DNA of 41,595 bases from Nymphaea colorata (GCF_008831285.2 NW_022204774.1:1-41595); one strand, 5' to 3'. Positions 1 through 12,200 are shown, numbered from the stretch's first letter. A program made the numbers and translations. Notes: generated from the letters alone by a model not told the origin.

Positions 1-3000
1 AAGCAGCAGTTACTATTGCCAAATAAAAAGTTATTCATAGTTCCTTGACTGCATGCCACATATTCGAATGGTTTTAAGATTAGATCAACAAGTTTTTGAG
101 AGGTTTCAACGTTTCCACCCACAACAGCAGCTTCCTTAGAAGGTGATAGGATCGTGTTTTAAGGGATTATGATAGTTAGTGGCCTTAGACATCCTGAATT
201 CAATGGAATGTCAGATCCTATAAGGGATCTCAGACAATACAAGATTGCACTTCTCGTGATCGACCTTGGAGCATTCGTATTTCCAACGACTTAAAAGCCT
301 GTTCCATTGAAATCAAACACGGCATTCCTTTCCTTTCGATCAATCGTCAATGCCAAAGTTATAGGAGTACCATCGTCCATGTATTCAGTATTGGTTAATG
401 TGTCAACCTCCTTCAAATTATTATCTAAGGAAAATTTGACAAGTAGATTTTTCACGGATTATGCAGCATTGTCACAGATGAATCCAACATAGGTCTTGAA
501 TTCTTCTACTCCGTATTCATGCACCAACTTCTTGAGGAGTTTTATTCCCATTTAATTTGCTGATATTTGGGCTAAAAGGTCCGAAACATTGTCCTCAAGC
601 CTTCTAGACTATTTGAATAGTTATCTAACTCAGTTCCCTGAATTAGTTGTCTCTAATCAGATGAACTGCTAAACGGCAACGCCTTATTCGCTTAGAGTCT
701 TTGAGAAGGCTGGCATCTTCCAGGGGTGATTCCTCCAATGTCTGCATGATGACCGCGAGAAGCTAGATACATCCTGGTTCCTTATACCTACGTACAGGAG
801 ATCACAGTTAAATCTGGCAAATGAGAGCCTCCAGCTGCAGGATGATTGCTCAGGACCACATCTCCAACAGTAATCCCTCGCTTTATTTGCTCAGTTACGG
901 CTGTCTACATCGATCCCAAGTGCACTGGCAAATGAGGAGCATTGGCTAAGAGCTTACCTTCCCAATCGAAAATTCCGCAAGAAAAGTCTAGTCTTTCCCT
1001 AATGTTAGTGCTTATCGATATCTTTTGAAGGACTTTACCCATTTCTTACGCAATTGACATCAGTCGAGTGGAATAAAGTGTCAGTTTGATGGGATCTGGG
1101 GATGATTATATCACCTTTTTTATTTTTATGAAGTGGATTTCGAACTATCGAAATCAAATGTGTAATGTTGCTTGTGATCTTTGCTTTCCAGCCACTTTTT
1201 ACAAGGATAGAGGAAGTGGAAGACAACAGTAAAGCTGGCCCAGAGATAGTGCAATTTTTCATATTCTAAATGTCGTAATATGATGCCATCACAAACTGGC
1301 CATCAAGGAAAATTTCGTTCTTTTTTATTTCAAATTTTTCAGCGTTTTATTCTCATAATGGTGTTCTGTTTTCTAGAATATCTACGGCGTTTTGATTATC
1401 TTTTCAGTAAAATACTCGATTCTAAAGTTATTTGTGGGCAAAGAAAATCCATTTTGCTTTTTATGGGCTTTTTCGAAAGATTAAATCATTTAGAATTAAA
1501 TGGAACCTTGATGGTATAAGATGTGCCAGCGTAGCCAACTCCAACTTCATAAATGACTTATGTAGACTCCTATTTATTTGATTTTAGATGGCTTATTTGA
1601 GATTCAAGCTAATTAAAATTAAATTTGTCCTTTGCCACCTTAAGGCCGAGGAAATGCTTGTTTTATTTAGTTTCTACTGCTTTGCTTAGTCCATATGCAC
1701 TCAAGATTCCAGAATATTTATGAATGAACACATTATTAACTCCAATTTTGGCTGCCAGATCACAGCAGTGCTGCCCACCTGCAGACCCAAAGATAACTAG
1801 CGCGTCAGGTATGCCAAAAGTTAAGAGCTTTCTTGCAGATTTCGCCATCAATTAGTTGCCTATCTAGATGTATCCTTCAGCAATCTCATAAATTGATTTT
1901 TTCGCATTGTTTTTGTTAACTTTTTACGCCAAAATTTCGAAGGCTTTTATAGAAGCTTATTTATTTAAGCCTTAGTCTTTGTTCTTTCCGAATATCTTGG
2001 GAAATATATTGGATCTAGCCTATTCAAGATGAGATTTGCGTCAGTCAGAGCCAATTAATCTAATTTATGATATCTTTACCACCGATTCCATAGCAAACAG
2101 GCCCAGGATTAGATCCAACACTTTCAGGTCCGACGACAAACATCCCATTTTAGAAGGTAAGCTTCGATCCTCCTCCAGCTGCGATAGTGTCTATTTCCAA
2201 TGCGGAGTGCATATTTCGATTCCTTCTACGTCAAAACTATATCTGATTTCATAGTTTTTATCTTAAATTCTGGAAATATCTGTTGAGGTTCCACCCATAT
2301 CCAGGCAAATCAAATCTATGTTAAGGATTATCTACTATTAACAGGCGCAGAGATGCAATCTTCGAAGATATCGATGATTGATTGACATCCAATGAGGCCT
2401 CCTGCTGGTCCTGAAAGTAATAGTTGGCTTGCTTTTACGTTATTGCTTTTGTCGAAGCCTCCATCGCTTTTCATGATTCTAAGTAAAAGTTGCTGGGGGT
2501 ATCGAACTCTGTTTAAAAGATTTATGAAGTATTGATTCACTAAATGATAACACCTTTACTTATTGGGTTTAGGAATGCATCTAAGTTGGCAGTTTAGGAT
2601 CGTTTTAGATATCCCAGATCATGATAGTTGCTTCCGATTTATACGTTCTTTATTCCTTGGTCAAGCAAGTAATTCCTTACTTTTTGTTCATTTTAAGCTG
2701 AGACATAACTATTGCAAAGCGATATTCCAACTGATTCCACATTTAAGCTTCGTAACTCCTGCAATATTTGTCAAGTTCATCATATCTTGGCTCCTGCAGT
2801 AAATTTCTTGATTTCCTACTTTTTTTGTAATCAGATCGGTCTCTTAGTTGTTGAATAGGTATATTCTTTCGTTAAGTTCAAAGGTGTGGTGAGATAAAGG
2901 TGCCTTTTTTTCGCATTTTAAATCGAATATGTTAGGTCGAGCCTGGTGGCGAATTTTAAGCAGGTCGCTAAATCCTTTCGTCAATATCATTGCATTTTTG

Positions 3001-3292
3001 CATCCCTTTCGTTAAAGCAAAGCATTAGTGGCGATAGTTGTCCCCAAGTTTATGTGGCTGATGAATTTAGTTGGAATTTTCTATCCTTTTTTCATAATTT
3101 CTTTCCTTTCAAAGAACTGGTGAATCCCAGCAATAGGGCCTTAGCCATTGAAGCTTTATGATAAAACTTTGAACGCGTATTCAGCGCCACCTTGCTACCT
3201 GTAATTTCCTGAACGTAGAAATCAGTGAAAGTGCCTCCACGATCAATATTGAACGCGAATTTTGTTTCTGATTATTGAGTCTACTTGCTCAT
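1..3292 (-). CDS. OPLAH: 5-oxoprolinase (ATP-hydrolysing), C-terminus cut off by window edge
   Basis: Cleaves 5-oxo-L-proline to glutamate using ATP (glutathione/gamma-glutamyl cycle, cytosolic). The start at 3292 is followed within 20 codons by the HyuA nucleotide-binding loop [13 protein letters not shown]. Further on come [52 protein letters not shown] and [13 protein letters not shown]. The HyuB half shows [50 protein letters not shown] and [13 protein letters not shown] at the window edge. About 1097 codons are present; animal homologues are near 1290, so roughly the last 180 residues lie outside. TAA stands at two invariant Glu positions (3156-3158 and 3012-3014). The frame changes several times; one change fits a 26-nt intron (2794-2819, GTAGG..TGCAG in transcript sense), others look like single missing bases. 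Identity is secure; exact exon structure is not. Confidence 0.93.
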
Positions 3293-3569
3293 ATCTTAAC
3301 ACAACTTTATAATAAATTAATAGCTTAATTGCTATACTCTTGGAAAATGCTAAATAACCCTTAAATGACCAAATTGATTGAAATGGCAATCCTTTTTCTT
3401 GGCTAATAAGCAAGAACACAATAGTCTATAAAACCCATGCAACCAAAATCCAAATGAATACCTTTGTATTTTCTTCTAATAAACGAGGCCATCTTCATGT
3501 TTCTTATAATAGTGAAGGTTAACTATAATAATTAATAAGATAAACTATTGAATCATAAAATCCAAGCCC
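3293..3569. other. intergenic, divergent promoter region
   Basis: AT-rich gap between the divergently transcribed 5-oxoprolinase and Vps54-like genes. An in-frame TGA at 3549-3551 closes the Vps54-like frame upstream of its first ATG. I see no RNA gene, repeat or clear motif here; promoters for both genes presumably lie in it. Confidence 0.5.
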
Positions 3570-6100
3570 ATGTTCAAAGATTCATTGGGGTCCCCTCGTT
3601 TTAATCCGGTTCAAGCCTAATAAACCGAAAGCATTCTTTCCCCCCGAAACTTTCTAAAGTTCATCACAAACAGCATAGATTAGGTTCGCAAGGCAACTCT
3701 TAACGCACCCAACCGGACCAACTATTAACAATTTTTAAATGCGTTCAATCCATACCTTTCCACTTTTTAGGAGGAATACAAAAAATACAAAAATAATAAA
3801 ATCAAAAAGATTGATGGAAATCAAAAGAATTAGGATTTGCAAATGGAGCTAAAGATTAGTAAAATACCGTCCAAATATTTTGTTTCTCCTCATGCGTTTG
3901 TTTTGTAACTCAGCAAGAGAACTGAATTAAGGAAAAAACAATAGGAATTAACTTAGTATTTAGACTAAATTTAGGTGGTCCTGTTTGCTAAATCAGGAAA
4001 ATATCCAGAAAAATCAGCTATCATATTGAACAATATCTAAAGATTAGAAGCCTGTGCCAATTCCTCCATCGAAAAGGTTTGCAATTTTAGGAAGGGTATA
4101 AGATAAAAGATCATGAAAAGTTCATAGCAGCAGTTGAAAGTAAAGAAAATCCATGAAAAAATGAAGAGAATCACAACTGTCATATAGAATGCTACTCTGA
4201 TGAAGAAAATGCATGATCTAAAGCTTCTATCATAAAAGCAAAAATAAAAAAATGCATCTCTAAATTAATAGTTTCTTCTTAATATTAAAAAAAGCTAGCT
4301 TGAGGGTTGCAGTAAGTTCGTTTCCCTGAAAAAGGTATTGATTAATGTTGAAAACTACCGAGCCAATGTTAAAGATAAGATTTACAAAGAATTCACAGAT
4401 GAAATTGAAGTCATATTTAACAAGCTTTTGAAATACAATAAAAATGAATGGAAAAATATCAACATCCCTCAGTCAGTCTTCGTAAACCAAGCTAATGATA
4501 ACAACGTTTCTCATAACAACATCACAGTGCTAGACCAATCATATTTTGCCTTCGATTCCAATCCAGCCCCCGTCATCAAGAAAACCTTGAACAGCAATTA
4601 ACCTTATGCCATTGATTAATAAAACTAAGAATAGGAAATAGGTCTAGGAAAGCTTTATGAGCTGTGGAGCCTACTCAAGCAATTCGATCTCTACGATGTG
4701 GTATAACTCAACGAGAGCCTGTTTAGAGTCCTAGTCAAGCACAACACAGCCTTCAATCAGGACATGCATGAATATGTAACCTACCTTTCTGATTTGCTGA
4801 AGAGGGAAAATAATAATATCTTAAACAATGTGGGAAGAACATATGCAGATCTCAAATCTTCAAGGCAAAATATGGCGAAAGAAGAAGATAATCGCCAAAA
4901 TGAAAGTAACTAGCAAAGACTATCATCACTGGATATGAAACTCTTTGTCAAAGTAGCAAAATTCTACTTTCATTTAATCAAAAAGATCATTTCGCTTATT
5001 AATAGCAATAAGTAACTTATTTTCTTAGTCAATTTCAAGGTCAAACTTTGTTAATTTATCTAAAGTAGGGTCTCATACTTTGTTAGCTTGAAAAAGATTA
5101 CTCACGAGATAAAGATTTAAGACTTTTTCAGCTATCTATAAATCATCATCTTTTGGTAAAACGAATAATTTTACGAGATATAATAATTCTGCGAAAACCT
5201 AAGGAACTCTAAGGTGGAAGAATATTTGACAAGTATTCAATCAAACCTTCTTTTGAAAGAGATAAAGCAAACAATCGAGACTTCTACTTATCTTCCTGTG
5301 AGCATCTCATCAAGTCATTATATGACCTTTCACAATTTACTATCACCTAATGATCCCGCATAAGATGAAGCAAATATGAGCATGACTTTTGTCTAAGAAG
5401 GAGAAGATAAAAATGTTGAAAATGGAGGAGTGTTAAGGCTAATCAATAAGACCATCTTTTATAAAAATAAAATATACAAGATTTGTGACTCTTTCCTTGA
5501 AATCATCAAGCATATTGAACGATACGTGAAACTAAAGGAGAGCTTAGCTGGTTTGAGCAAAACATCGAAGAAAAAATATGTGAATTGATCGGATTTTATG
5601 TGTGGTACAACCAAAGAAATTTATCAAATAACAAAAATGGAAGTAAAACTCTTAAAAACTATTGCACATTTTTCAGTACACTACTTTTCCTCAAGAACAT
5701 TCTGCCTTTACTCTTAATAGTGAATAAAAAGATAGATAAGACTAACAACCAACTAAACGAATGTTAGAACCAAATATCAAACACCATCACTATGACTCCT
5801 TTTATGATGATCGAGTAAAAGATTTCCCAACTATACGAATCCCGTATCTCAACACGTGCGCAAGTCCCAACTCCATAGACCCAAAGGATTATCGATATCA
5901 TCAAAATAAGCATCGATTGCTTGAAAGAATATTTCCAATTTAGTATGAAGAGCGAATCACGAAAGCTATGTTTCAAGTTTATGCAAACCACCATCAAATT
6001 GATATACAAAAATTACTTTGGGTATCTTGCGAATATGGAAAAAAGAGGAATAGCATAAATACGATGGTTTTTACCCAAGCTCAAAGAGATATTGGAGTGA
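3570..6100 (+). CDS. VPS54: Vps54-like subunit of the GARP tethering complex
   Basis: GARP tethers endosome-derived vesicles at the trans-Golgi. With TAR=Glu one frame is open from ATG 3570 to about 5550 (nearly 2 kb), starting just after an in-frame TGA. The N-terminal third follows the Vps54 order: NPYLSTFEEEYKKY, KISKIPSKYFVSPHAFVLE (compare the family's 'IEKIPK.F..P.F.L'), then EELTEYLDEIEVVLFAKS, and a helical stretch KVCNFRKGIREKIMKSS.. to ..MKKMHDLKLLSEK. The C-terminal half is helical (FCTFFSTLL-type segments, KICELIGFYVWYNQ, LLFLKNILPLLLIVNKKI). The frame slips by -1 near 5540-5560; the downstream frame runs to TGA 6098-6100. About 840 residues, shorter than animal Vps54 (~980). Alternatives within the CATCHR family (Vps50/syndetin) are possible; the N-terminus favours Vps54. 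Confidence 0.6.
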
Positions 6101-6270
6101 CGATTATAAGCAATAACAATATCGTTGACAAAAAAGGTGAATTGTTGTGCAAAAATGGAACAAGTACATTCTATGTCTTTAATGACTAATTGTAAGATAT
6201 GTAAAAGCTTCTAAAATCAAAATCAAGATGATTATTCATATCGTTCATATCTAATTCACAATTATTATTA

Positions 6271-7774
6271 ATGAGGGTTATCAATAGTATCTTTAAGCAA
6301 AGGCGGCAGCTATTCAATCGCAACGTGTTCAGGTTCGCTGAGCAAAACGAAGAAGAGGCTTCACTTCTCTATAACCCTTAACCAAGGAACTCGTATCGAA
6401 AAAATAGTATATCAAAAAGGATGAAATGATAACAAAACTTACCATGGCTGCAGTTTCTTTTCGGAAATGGAAGGAAGTTCCTCTGAATGATAGAGTTGAG
6501 CTTGTGAAGAAATTTGTGGATAAAATCATCAGCGAGAAATAGATCTTGAAGCCCATCATATCTCAAGAAATTGGAAAATCTTACAAAAATATCGATGAAT
6601 AGTTTAGAAGAGTTTAAAACATATCGTACAAGCTGATTTAGTCTGGAAAATCAAGCTTAAAATCAAAGATTGTATAGTCCTACGAGCATAAGGTACTTTT
6701 TCAATATACTTAGATCAAAAAAGTTTCATTTGAACCCATCGGATTAACTCTCCTATTCCCTTATTTTAGTGAGCCAATATTCGATTCACTCATTAACTTG
6801 ATACCCTGCTTGATATCTGGCAATGGAGCATTACTTAAATCATCAGATTACAATCACTTTCTAGGCTCTTACCTTTAGAAAAAGGCAAAAGAAGTCTTCG
6901 GAAGGTCAGCTCTAATAGCTGATATCTTTATAAATCCCAAAAATCTTTCAGACCTTGCATAGTTTAGATCGATAAAGAAAGTTCTCTATTCAGGCTCGCC
7001 AGATAGCGCTCGTCATATCTTTGAGACACTGATTAAGTCTCGCTTTATTGATTGTAATCTTTTCTTTGGAGGAAAAGATGCAGCCTATGTTGATTAGACA
7101 GCTGATCTCGAATTCGCAGCCAAAGAAATCGCGAACAACTGCTTCTATAATAACGGTCAATCCTACGACTGCATTAAACGTCTTTACCTGAATAAAGAAA
7201 TCGAAGAGAAGTTTTTATAAATTCTAACAAACTAGATAAGCAAGCTGAAAATCGGAACCCTAGCCAATTATAAACCGACCTTGGTCCACTTTGTGCAGCA
7301 TAAATTGCCACAAACGCATAGAAACTTGTATCTATTGGTGTATTTAGATCAATTAAAGTGTGTCTGAGGGTGCTTCATGCTTAATAGGCGGGCTAACTGC
7401 AATGACAGTGAAGGGAGTGGAGTTTTCTTTGAGCCAACTTTACTCTCAAATTGCACAAACGATATGGCAGTGGTTCAGACACAGATAAATGCTCCCATCC
7501 TGTGTGCTATCTCTGTCTAAAATCAATCCATTTTTGATGAGGTCAACTAAAACGACTTTGGAACAGGAGTAAGAATCTTACCAAAGATGAAAAGCGGTAT
7601 ACCAATCTCTTGCAGAAGCTTTAGCTTGGAAGAGTATCGTTTAACTCTGGATCACTTTTCGTGAGGAATTTGCCAGTTTAAGGATGGAAGTAAAGCGGAA
7701 AGGGAAAGTTGCTTTCTGAACTATCTTATGAAGAGTTCTCAATTCCAAAGAGTTATAATATAAAGGAATTATGA
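6271..7774 (+). CDS. Aldehyde dehydrogenase homologue, probably catalytically dead
   Basis: About 500 codons, the usual ALDH length, preceded by an N-terminus rich in R/K/F without acids (MRVINSIFKQRRQLFNRNVF), typical of a mitochondrial presequence. Family landmarks in order: SFRKWKEVPLNDRVELVKKF, FEPIGLTLLFPYFSEPIFDS, SGNGALLKSSD, LYSGSPDSARHIFE, NLFFGGKDAAYVDETADLEF, CFYNNGQSYDCIKRLYL, SEGASCLIGG, VFFEPTLLSNCTNDM, LGRVSFNSGSL and GWKESGKGK. The catalytic Cys (GQxC) is Tyr (TAC at 7164-7166), the general-base Glu (xELGGK) is Phe, and the oxyanion Asn (PWN) appears as Ser. TAG at 7095-7097 lies on a common Glu. Frame changes occur near 6399-6404 (A-run), 7355, 7420 and 7577. It could be a pseudoenzyme or a decaying gene; the rest of the fold is well kept, favouring the former. 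Confidence 0.85.
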
Positions 7775-7819
7775 TTTATGTTATGATTAAAAGTTCAATC
7801 AATATATTGTACCCGATCA

Positions 7820-8752
7820 TCAATAGATCTTGCATTAATCTTCTTCTTTTTGTTTCTTTTATGCATTTTTCCTCTTATATTTCTACATCAACTACCATTC
7901 ATACAAGTCTTCATACATTTTATTCTATATTTACCCTTTATGCTTGACTGCGTTGTCATACTACCTTTTTATTTATTGTAGTCTTTTTAAATTCTATCTT
8001 TTTATTTTTTCAAGATATGGTAATCGCTTTCAAGTGATGGAGGCTTTCGCTTTTACATCATACCCAATCTTTTTTATAGTTAATTATTTTCCTATATTCT
8101 TTTCTCTAGCAAAATGTATTGTTTTCCTATATCGTTTTCAGTTCTCGTCATGATATTGAGCTGATTTTTAAAGGATTCTGATATTGCCGATTTTTCTCTT
8201 TTAGTCCTGCAATTTTCGTCTTTTTCTTCAAGTTCCGCTCTAACTTTCTCATATTTGATATTGACTACTTATTCTTCAGAGACAATGGTTTCTTCAGTCT
8301 TCATTTAATTTCGATAATGCTTTTCCATCAAATACTTGTCCTCACAAAGGTCGCATATTCTGCTAAACTTATTGGTATTTGGGTTTCTTCTGGCCTTGCG
8401 AAAGTGAATAATGCATAGAGTTTATCGGCAAAATTAGCTACATATCTTTATATGTACCAAACCTTGACCTTATCGTTGAGGATCTTGCTGCAGATGTTGC
8501 AGCATTTGACTGCGTCTGAGTTTCCTTATTCTAGTTCGTGATCACTTAATTTTCTTTTCTTCTGAAAGTTTTATTATGGATCTGGCTATGGCCTTGCCAG
8601 GAAGGATTGAAAGGCAGCCTTTTTTTTCTTTTTTGCTCGTTCTATCTAACGATCTTGATACATATTTCTTTGTCGGTAATGATGAAGGAAGAATTGGATG
8701 TCATTGAATCTGCATTGCTTATCTCGTCGCTATCTTTTACAAATCGTCTCAT
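7820..8752 (-). CDS. FYVE-like zinc-finger, coiled-coil protein
   Basis: Starts MRRFVKDSDEISN at 8752, with a Lys/Gln-rich linker (residues ~40-80). A cysteine cluster follows: CCNIC, then after a frame change ICSQFCR, LCIIH and finally SRICDLCED. The CxxC...CxxxC...CxxxH...CxxC spacing with a terminal 'RICDLCE' resembles ciliate FYVE-type fingers, which bind phosphatidylinositol 3-phosphate on endosomes. However the basic RRHHCR motif is not seen, only HFRKARRNPN between the third and last pairs, so lipid specificity is uncertain. The C-terminal half (~170 residues) is a charged coiled coil (VNIKYEKVRAELEEKDENC). It converges with the ALDH-like gene; the two stops are 46 bases apart. A RING-like cross-brace finger is the alternative. 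Confidence 0.55.
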
Positions 8753-9099
8753 TATTAATTTACAAATATCATAAACTAGAGGTTAAGAATTCTAATAGCT
8801 TATTCAGGTAATTATGTGATAATTCTCCCATCTTTTTGTTTATATATTTTGAAGTAGATATATCAAAAATAAATATTGGCCGTTTTGAAAAAAATGTCAT
8901 AATTTTCTGTATTTTTATCCCGTTTGGAGATAAATTGCATAAATATGATGGACTATTGTTTTTTTTAAAGAACATACCCATTATTCAACTTTATACAAAA
9001 AACATTTACCCAAAATACGGTAAAAATCAACTTCAATTTTAAACATTTTTTCAATTTTTCAACTCTTCCGATTCGAATATAAATAGCACTGCTAGTTTT
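8753..9099. other. intergenic, divergent
   Basis: About 350 bases, very AT-rich, between the divergent FYVE-like and OSCA-like genes. Short open frames on both strands here have no recognisable protein character. No repeats or RNA genes seen. Confidence 0.4.
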
Positions 9100-11351
9100 A
9101 TGAACTCATGTAAACTTTATAATATTCTCAAGATGATTTCCAAATCCTTAAAACAAATTTAATAATATGACCCCTTCACAGTGCCACCGGACATCGACAT
9201 AGCCCGCAACCACCGCTTCGCCAACCTCATCGGTGACTAGGTCGAGGACCGCCTTGATGAAATATGCCCATGCTGCTACAAACCTATAGTCAAAAGATAA
9301 TTCGACCTTAGGTGCTCCATCCAGGATATCAAATTCCTCGGTGAGGGGATTGCACTCTATTTCAAATCAATCAAAATGGCAATAATCCTTCTTTGTGTCT
9401 TTTTGGTCCTGTTTATGATCTAATGGATCGCGTACAACCATCTGATTTGCCGGTATAATTGCCAAACCTAAGAAATCAATATCTTTTCGTCGCAGCTCAC
9501 GAGAGAGAAAGAGTATGATCTCAAATTTTGCCTGTTGGGGATGATAATCCTGGTCATGCTGACCTTTTTATCGAAAAAATATTACGATGTAGAAACATAT
9601 CTACTCAAAAAAGATAAATACGAAGCCGAGCAATTTGCCATCTTGCTGCAGGGATTCCCCAAATGCAAATAGGAAGATGTGAAGATATGGATTCATAAAC
9701 AATTGGGCTGCCATCCGATAGCAGTCCACATGATATACGACATACAAGAAATCAAAGAGACGTTTTAACTGAAGGAAAAGGATTTAATCTCACTCAACAA
9801 ATAGAGCATCAAATTTATGAGCAGTATCACCTGGATGTCTTAATCTTTGGACAAGTAGCTTTTGGAAAAAAAGCAAAGAACGGTTAATAGCTAGCTTAGA
9901 AGACTCGACAGCATCATTTTTAAATTCCAACACTCGAAAACTTACAATCAATCAGGTGCCATCTTTGCAGTTTTTTAAAATTCTTATGAAGTTGACTCCA
10001 TTTTGGCAAAATACTAACTTTCCACGTTCCAAAAAATCATCAGAGCGATTAAGAGAAAACCATCATAACTTAAATACTGCGAAAAGTAATAGTTTATTTA
10101 CTTAGTTATATCACCGTTAAACGAGCCATGAACCCTCGGGATTGTATATGGGGCAATTTCCATTACAGTCATGCAGTTCTTAAAATTTTAGTGACTATCC
10201 TATTCATCATACTAGGCTACCTTCTTCTTTTGTCACAGCGATTGCACATAGATCCATGTTTCGTATACTATTGTGGCCTTACTCTTTCTTCGCTACTTTT
10301 TTTTGCTACTCAATATTCCATATCCTCACAACCTCATGGTAAATTTTTATAATACAGATCGGTTTATACCAAAGTCTATGCGATTGGCAAAGCCATAGCA
10401 AGAGATAGAAGATTTCTTTTTATGCGTATGCATATTTCAATGTATTTTTGGTATGTATGCTACCTTATACTACATAACTCACAGGAGTTAATTTACTTCA
10501 GTTGATCAACCTAACCCTACTCTTGGATGCATTCATCCACCCCATCATCAAAATTTTCAATTTTTCCAACATCTATCGCAAAATTTTTGCATCTTATATT
10601 GTCAGTCTAGAAAAGAAAAATAACCCCTATCCTCAGAACTTTCTTAATAGACTCATGGAGGGTCGGTAGTTCAAATTGGGAGAAAATTATCATTACGTAA
10701 TTAGATGCTTGCTGTTGAGTGTTTACTACTCTCATGCTGCTCCTTTCGCTATAATGACTATATTGTCTCCTTGGTTGTCGAGTATTGGACACAAAAATAC
10801 CTTCTTCTCAGGAAATGCAGGACCCCTCCTAAGTTTTCATCAATTGTGAGTGATAATTTCCACTAATTCATTGGAATCCTTCCTGTTCTTTATGTCCTAG
10901 GCGTATACAACTATACCAGTATTTCTATGTGGACGATGATAGCTATAGCTGGCTCTTCATTATCTTGCTTTTCGTGGCTAAGTTCTTTCAATCTTACTAG
11001 TTGCTTCTCTTGCAGCAACCAGCCATAGTGGAAGCCTGAAAGACTTACTCAGAGGCAGAAAATGAGTTTACCGAATATTATTAGCTGGAAAATTAGATCA
11101 TCAAGTATAATGGAGAGTTGAAAAATATTCATAAGTCTTTTGCAAATCGGCTGGATCTTGGATTGAATGTCCCTCCGAGGTTGGATGACACCATTGACCC
11201 CCTTCTAGACTTGGAGTATAAAAATTCTGAAGTGTATTCACCGTAACTGAAAAACACGCGGGCGAGACTGGTAAGGCGTCTTCTGTCTACCAGCATCGAG
11301 ATGAGTAGATTTGCAGCCATGAAGGATTTATAGACCAGCTTTGAAAACTGA
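9100..11351 (+). CDS. OSCA/CSC1/TMEM63 mechanosensitive ion channel
   Basis: Likely a stretch- or osmotically gated cation channel of the plasma or an internal membrane. ATG 9100 and ATG 9133 are in the same frame; either may be used. A cytosolic N-terminus contains an ICPCCYKP cysteine motif, then a TM segment (AIILLCVFLVLFMIQWIAY), another (FCLLGMIILVMLTFL) and the long cytosolic domain (SITWMSQSLDKQLLEKK). The family signature 'EPRDIIWxN' appears as EPRDCIWGNFHYS at ~10130, after a -1 frame change. Later: MEGREFKLGENYHYVIRCLL, YSHAAPFAIMTI, VEYWTQKYLLLRKCRTPP, LPVLYVLGVYNY. The C-terminal ~150 residues are acidic and cytosolic. A TGA at 11037-11039 interrupts the tail although coding character continues to TGA 11349-11351; it may be an error, a small intron or the true end. 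Confidence 0.85.
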
Positions 11352-11571
11352 TATTCATAACATACTTTTGACATCTTTGAACTTCATGACCAAAAAATAC
11401 AATATCCGCCTTTTAACATTAAACATTAAGCAATATTTTATCTTTTCCTTAATATCCTTTCAGATAGGTAAATAGATAGCTACTTATTTTATTTATTTTA
11501 ATTCTAAAAATAAATTTAATTTCAAGCAAAAATAAGGGTGACTTTGATCGTTTTATAAATTTAAATACAAT
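11352..11571. other. intergenic, convergent, with one arm of an inverted repeat
   Basis: Short AT-rich gap between the convergent channel gene and the small coiled-coil gene. It holds the left arm of an inverted repeat described separately. Confidence 0.4.
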
Positions 11572-11657
11572 TCACTATCTCGATTCCTCCATTAATAGCT
11601 TTTTCCTGAGCGCTGAAATTATTTGTACGTGCCAATATTATTATAAACGATCAAAGT
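11541..11657. repeat. Imperfect inverted repeat, about 18-bp arms
   Basis: ACTTTGATCGTTTTATAA at 11541-11558 is matched in reverse complement by TTATAAACGATCAAAGT at 11641-11657: 12 bp perfect, plus TTATAA after one bulge. The loop is about 82 bases. The right arm lies in the C-terminal codons of the small coiled-coil gene (D-Y-F-D-R-L); the left arm lies just past its stop. It could form a stem at the transcript end or be a relic of a local inverted duplication. Confidence 0.5.
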
Positions 11658-12200
11658 AGTCTATTGAAATCTTCACGAAACTATGCTGAATTTTCCCTTG
11701 AAAAGCTTGCCGGGGTTCTTCTGTGAGCATATTCTTCGATCTACTGCTGCTGCCCACAAATCCGCCTTGGCTCTTTTTTTCGTGAATTGGACCATCGTTA
11801 GCTTTTGGATTTTCCCTTATCAGATTGTTTTGATGTATTCATCGATGATTAGGATATCTTTTTTGCTTTATGAGATCTATTCCTTGAGCGCATTGACTTC
11901 GGATGCAAGGCGGGCGTTATTGTCATTATTTTTCTCGATCTCCGCAAGCATGTGTTCGATGTACTTTCGATATTTCTTCTCCATTTCTTATTGGTATTTC
12001 TCCATTTTGTCGATTTGGTTGCAGAGGTTGCGATATCGGAGGGAGGATTGATCGTGATCCCAGGCTTAGTTGCTATTCGATGAGTTTTGCTCGGGACTTT
12101 CCTGAGGCTGCGTGGACGGAGAGGTCTTGCGGATGTCTGAGTGCTTGGCTGATTGGAGGGAGATCCTGCTGACTGAATAATTATTGATTAGCATATTCAT
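11572..12200 (-). CDS. Small coiled-coil protein, unassigned
   Basis: About 205 residues starting MNMLINNYSVSRIS. The first ~60 residues are Ser/Gln/Pro-rich and disordered. Residues ~65-130 form a coiled coil (QIDKMEKYQQEMEKKYRKYI). After a frame change near 11812 a basic Ser-rich tail follows (GGFVGSSSRSKNM), ending MEESRE before TGA 11572-11574. No family recognised. Composition suggests a cytoskeletal or basal-body accessory protein, but that is a guess. Confidence 0.55.

Noticed and set aside
3590-3640. tRNA-like string (GGTTCAAGCC near 3609) suggesting a tRNA T-arm
   Set aside because: No matching acceptor stem or anticodon arm; the stretch is instead the clean N-terminal frame of the Vps54-like gene.
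5968-6189. Open frame overlapping the Vps54-like 3' end
   Set aside because: It lies in another frame of a stretch already explained by the helical C-terminus of the Vps54-like gene.
11683-12172. Plus-strand frames of 122 and 89 codons
   Set aside because: Antisense shadows of the minus-strand coiled-coil gene; cysteine/aromatic-rich without domain character.
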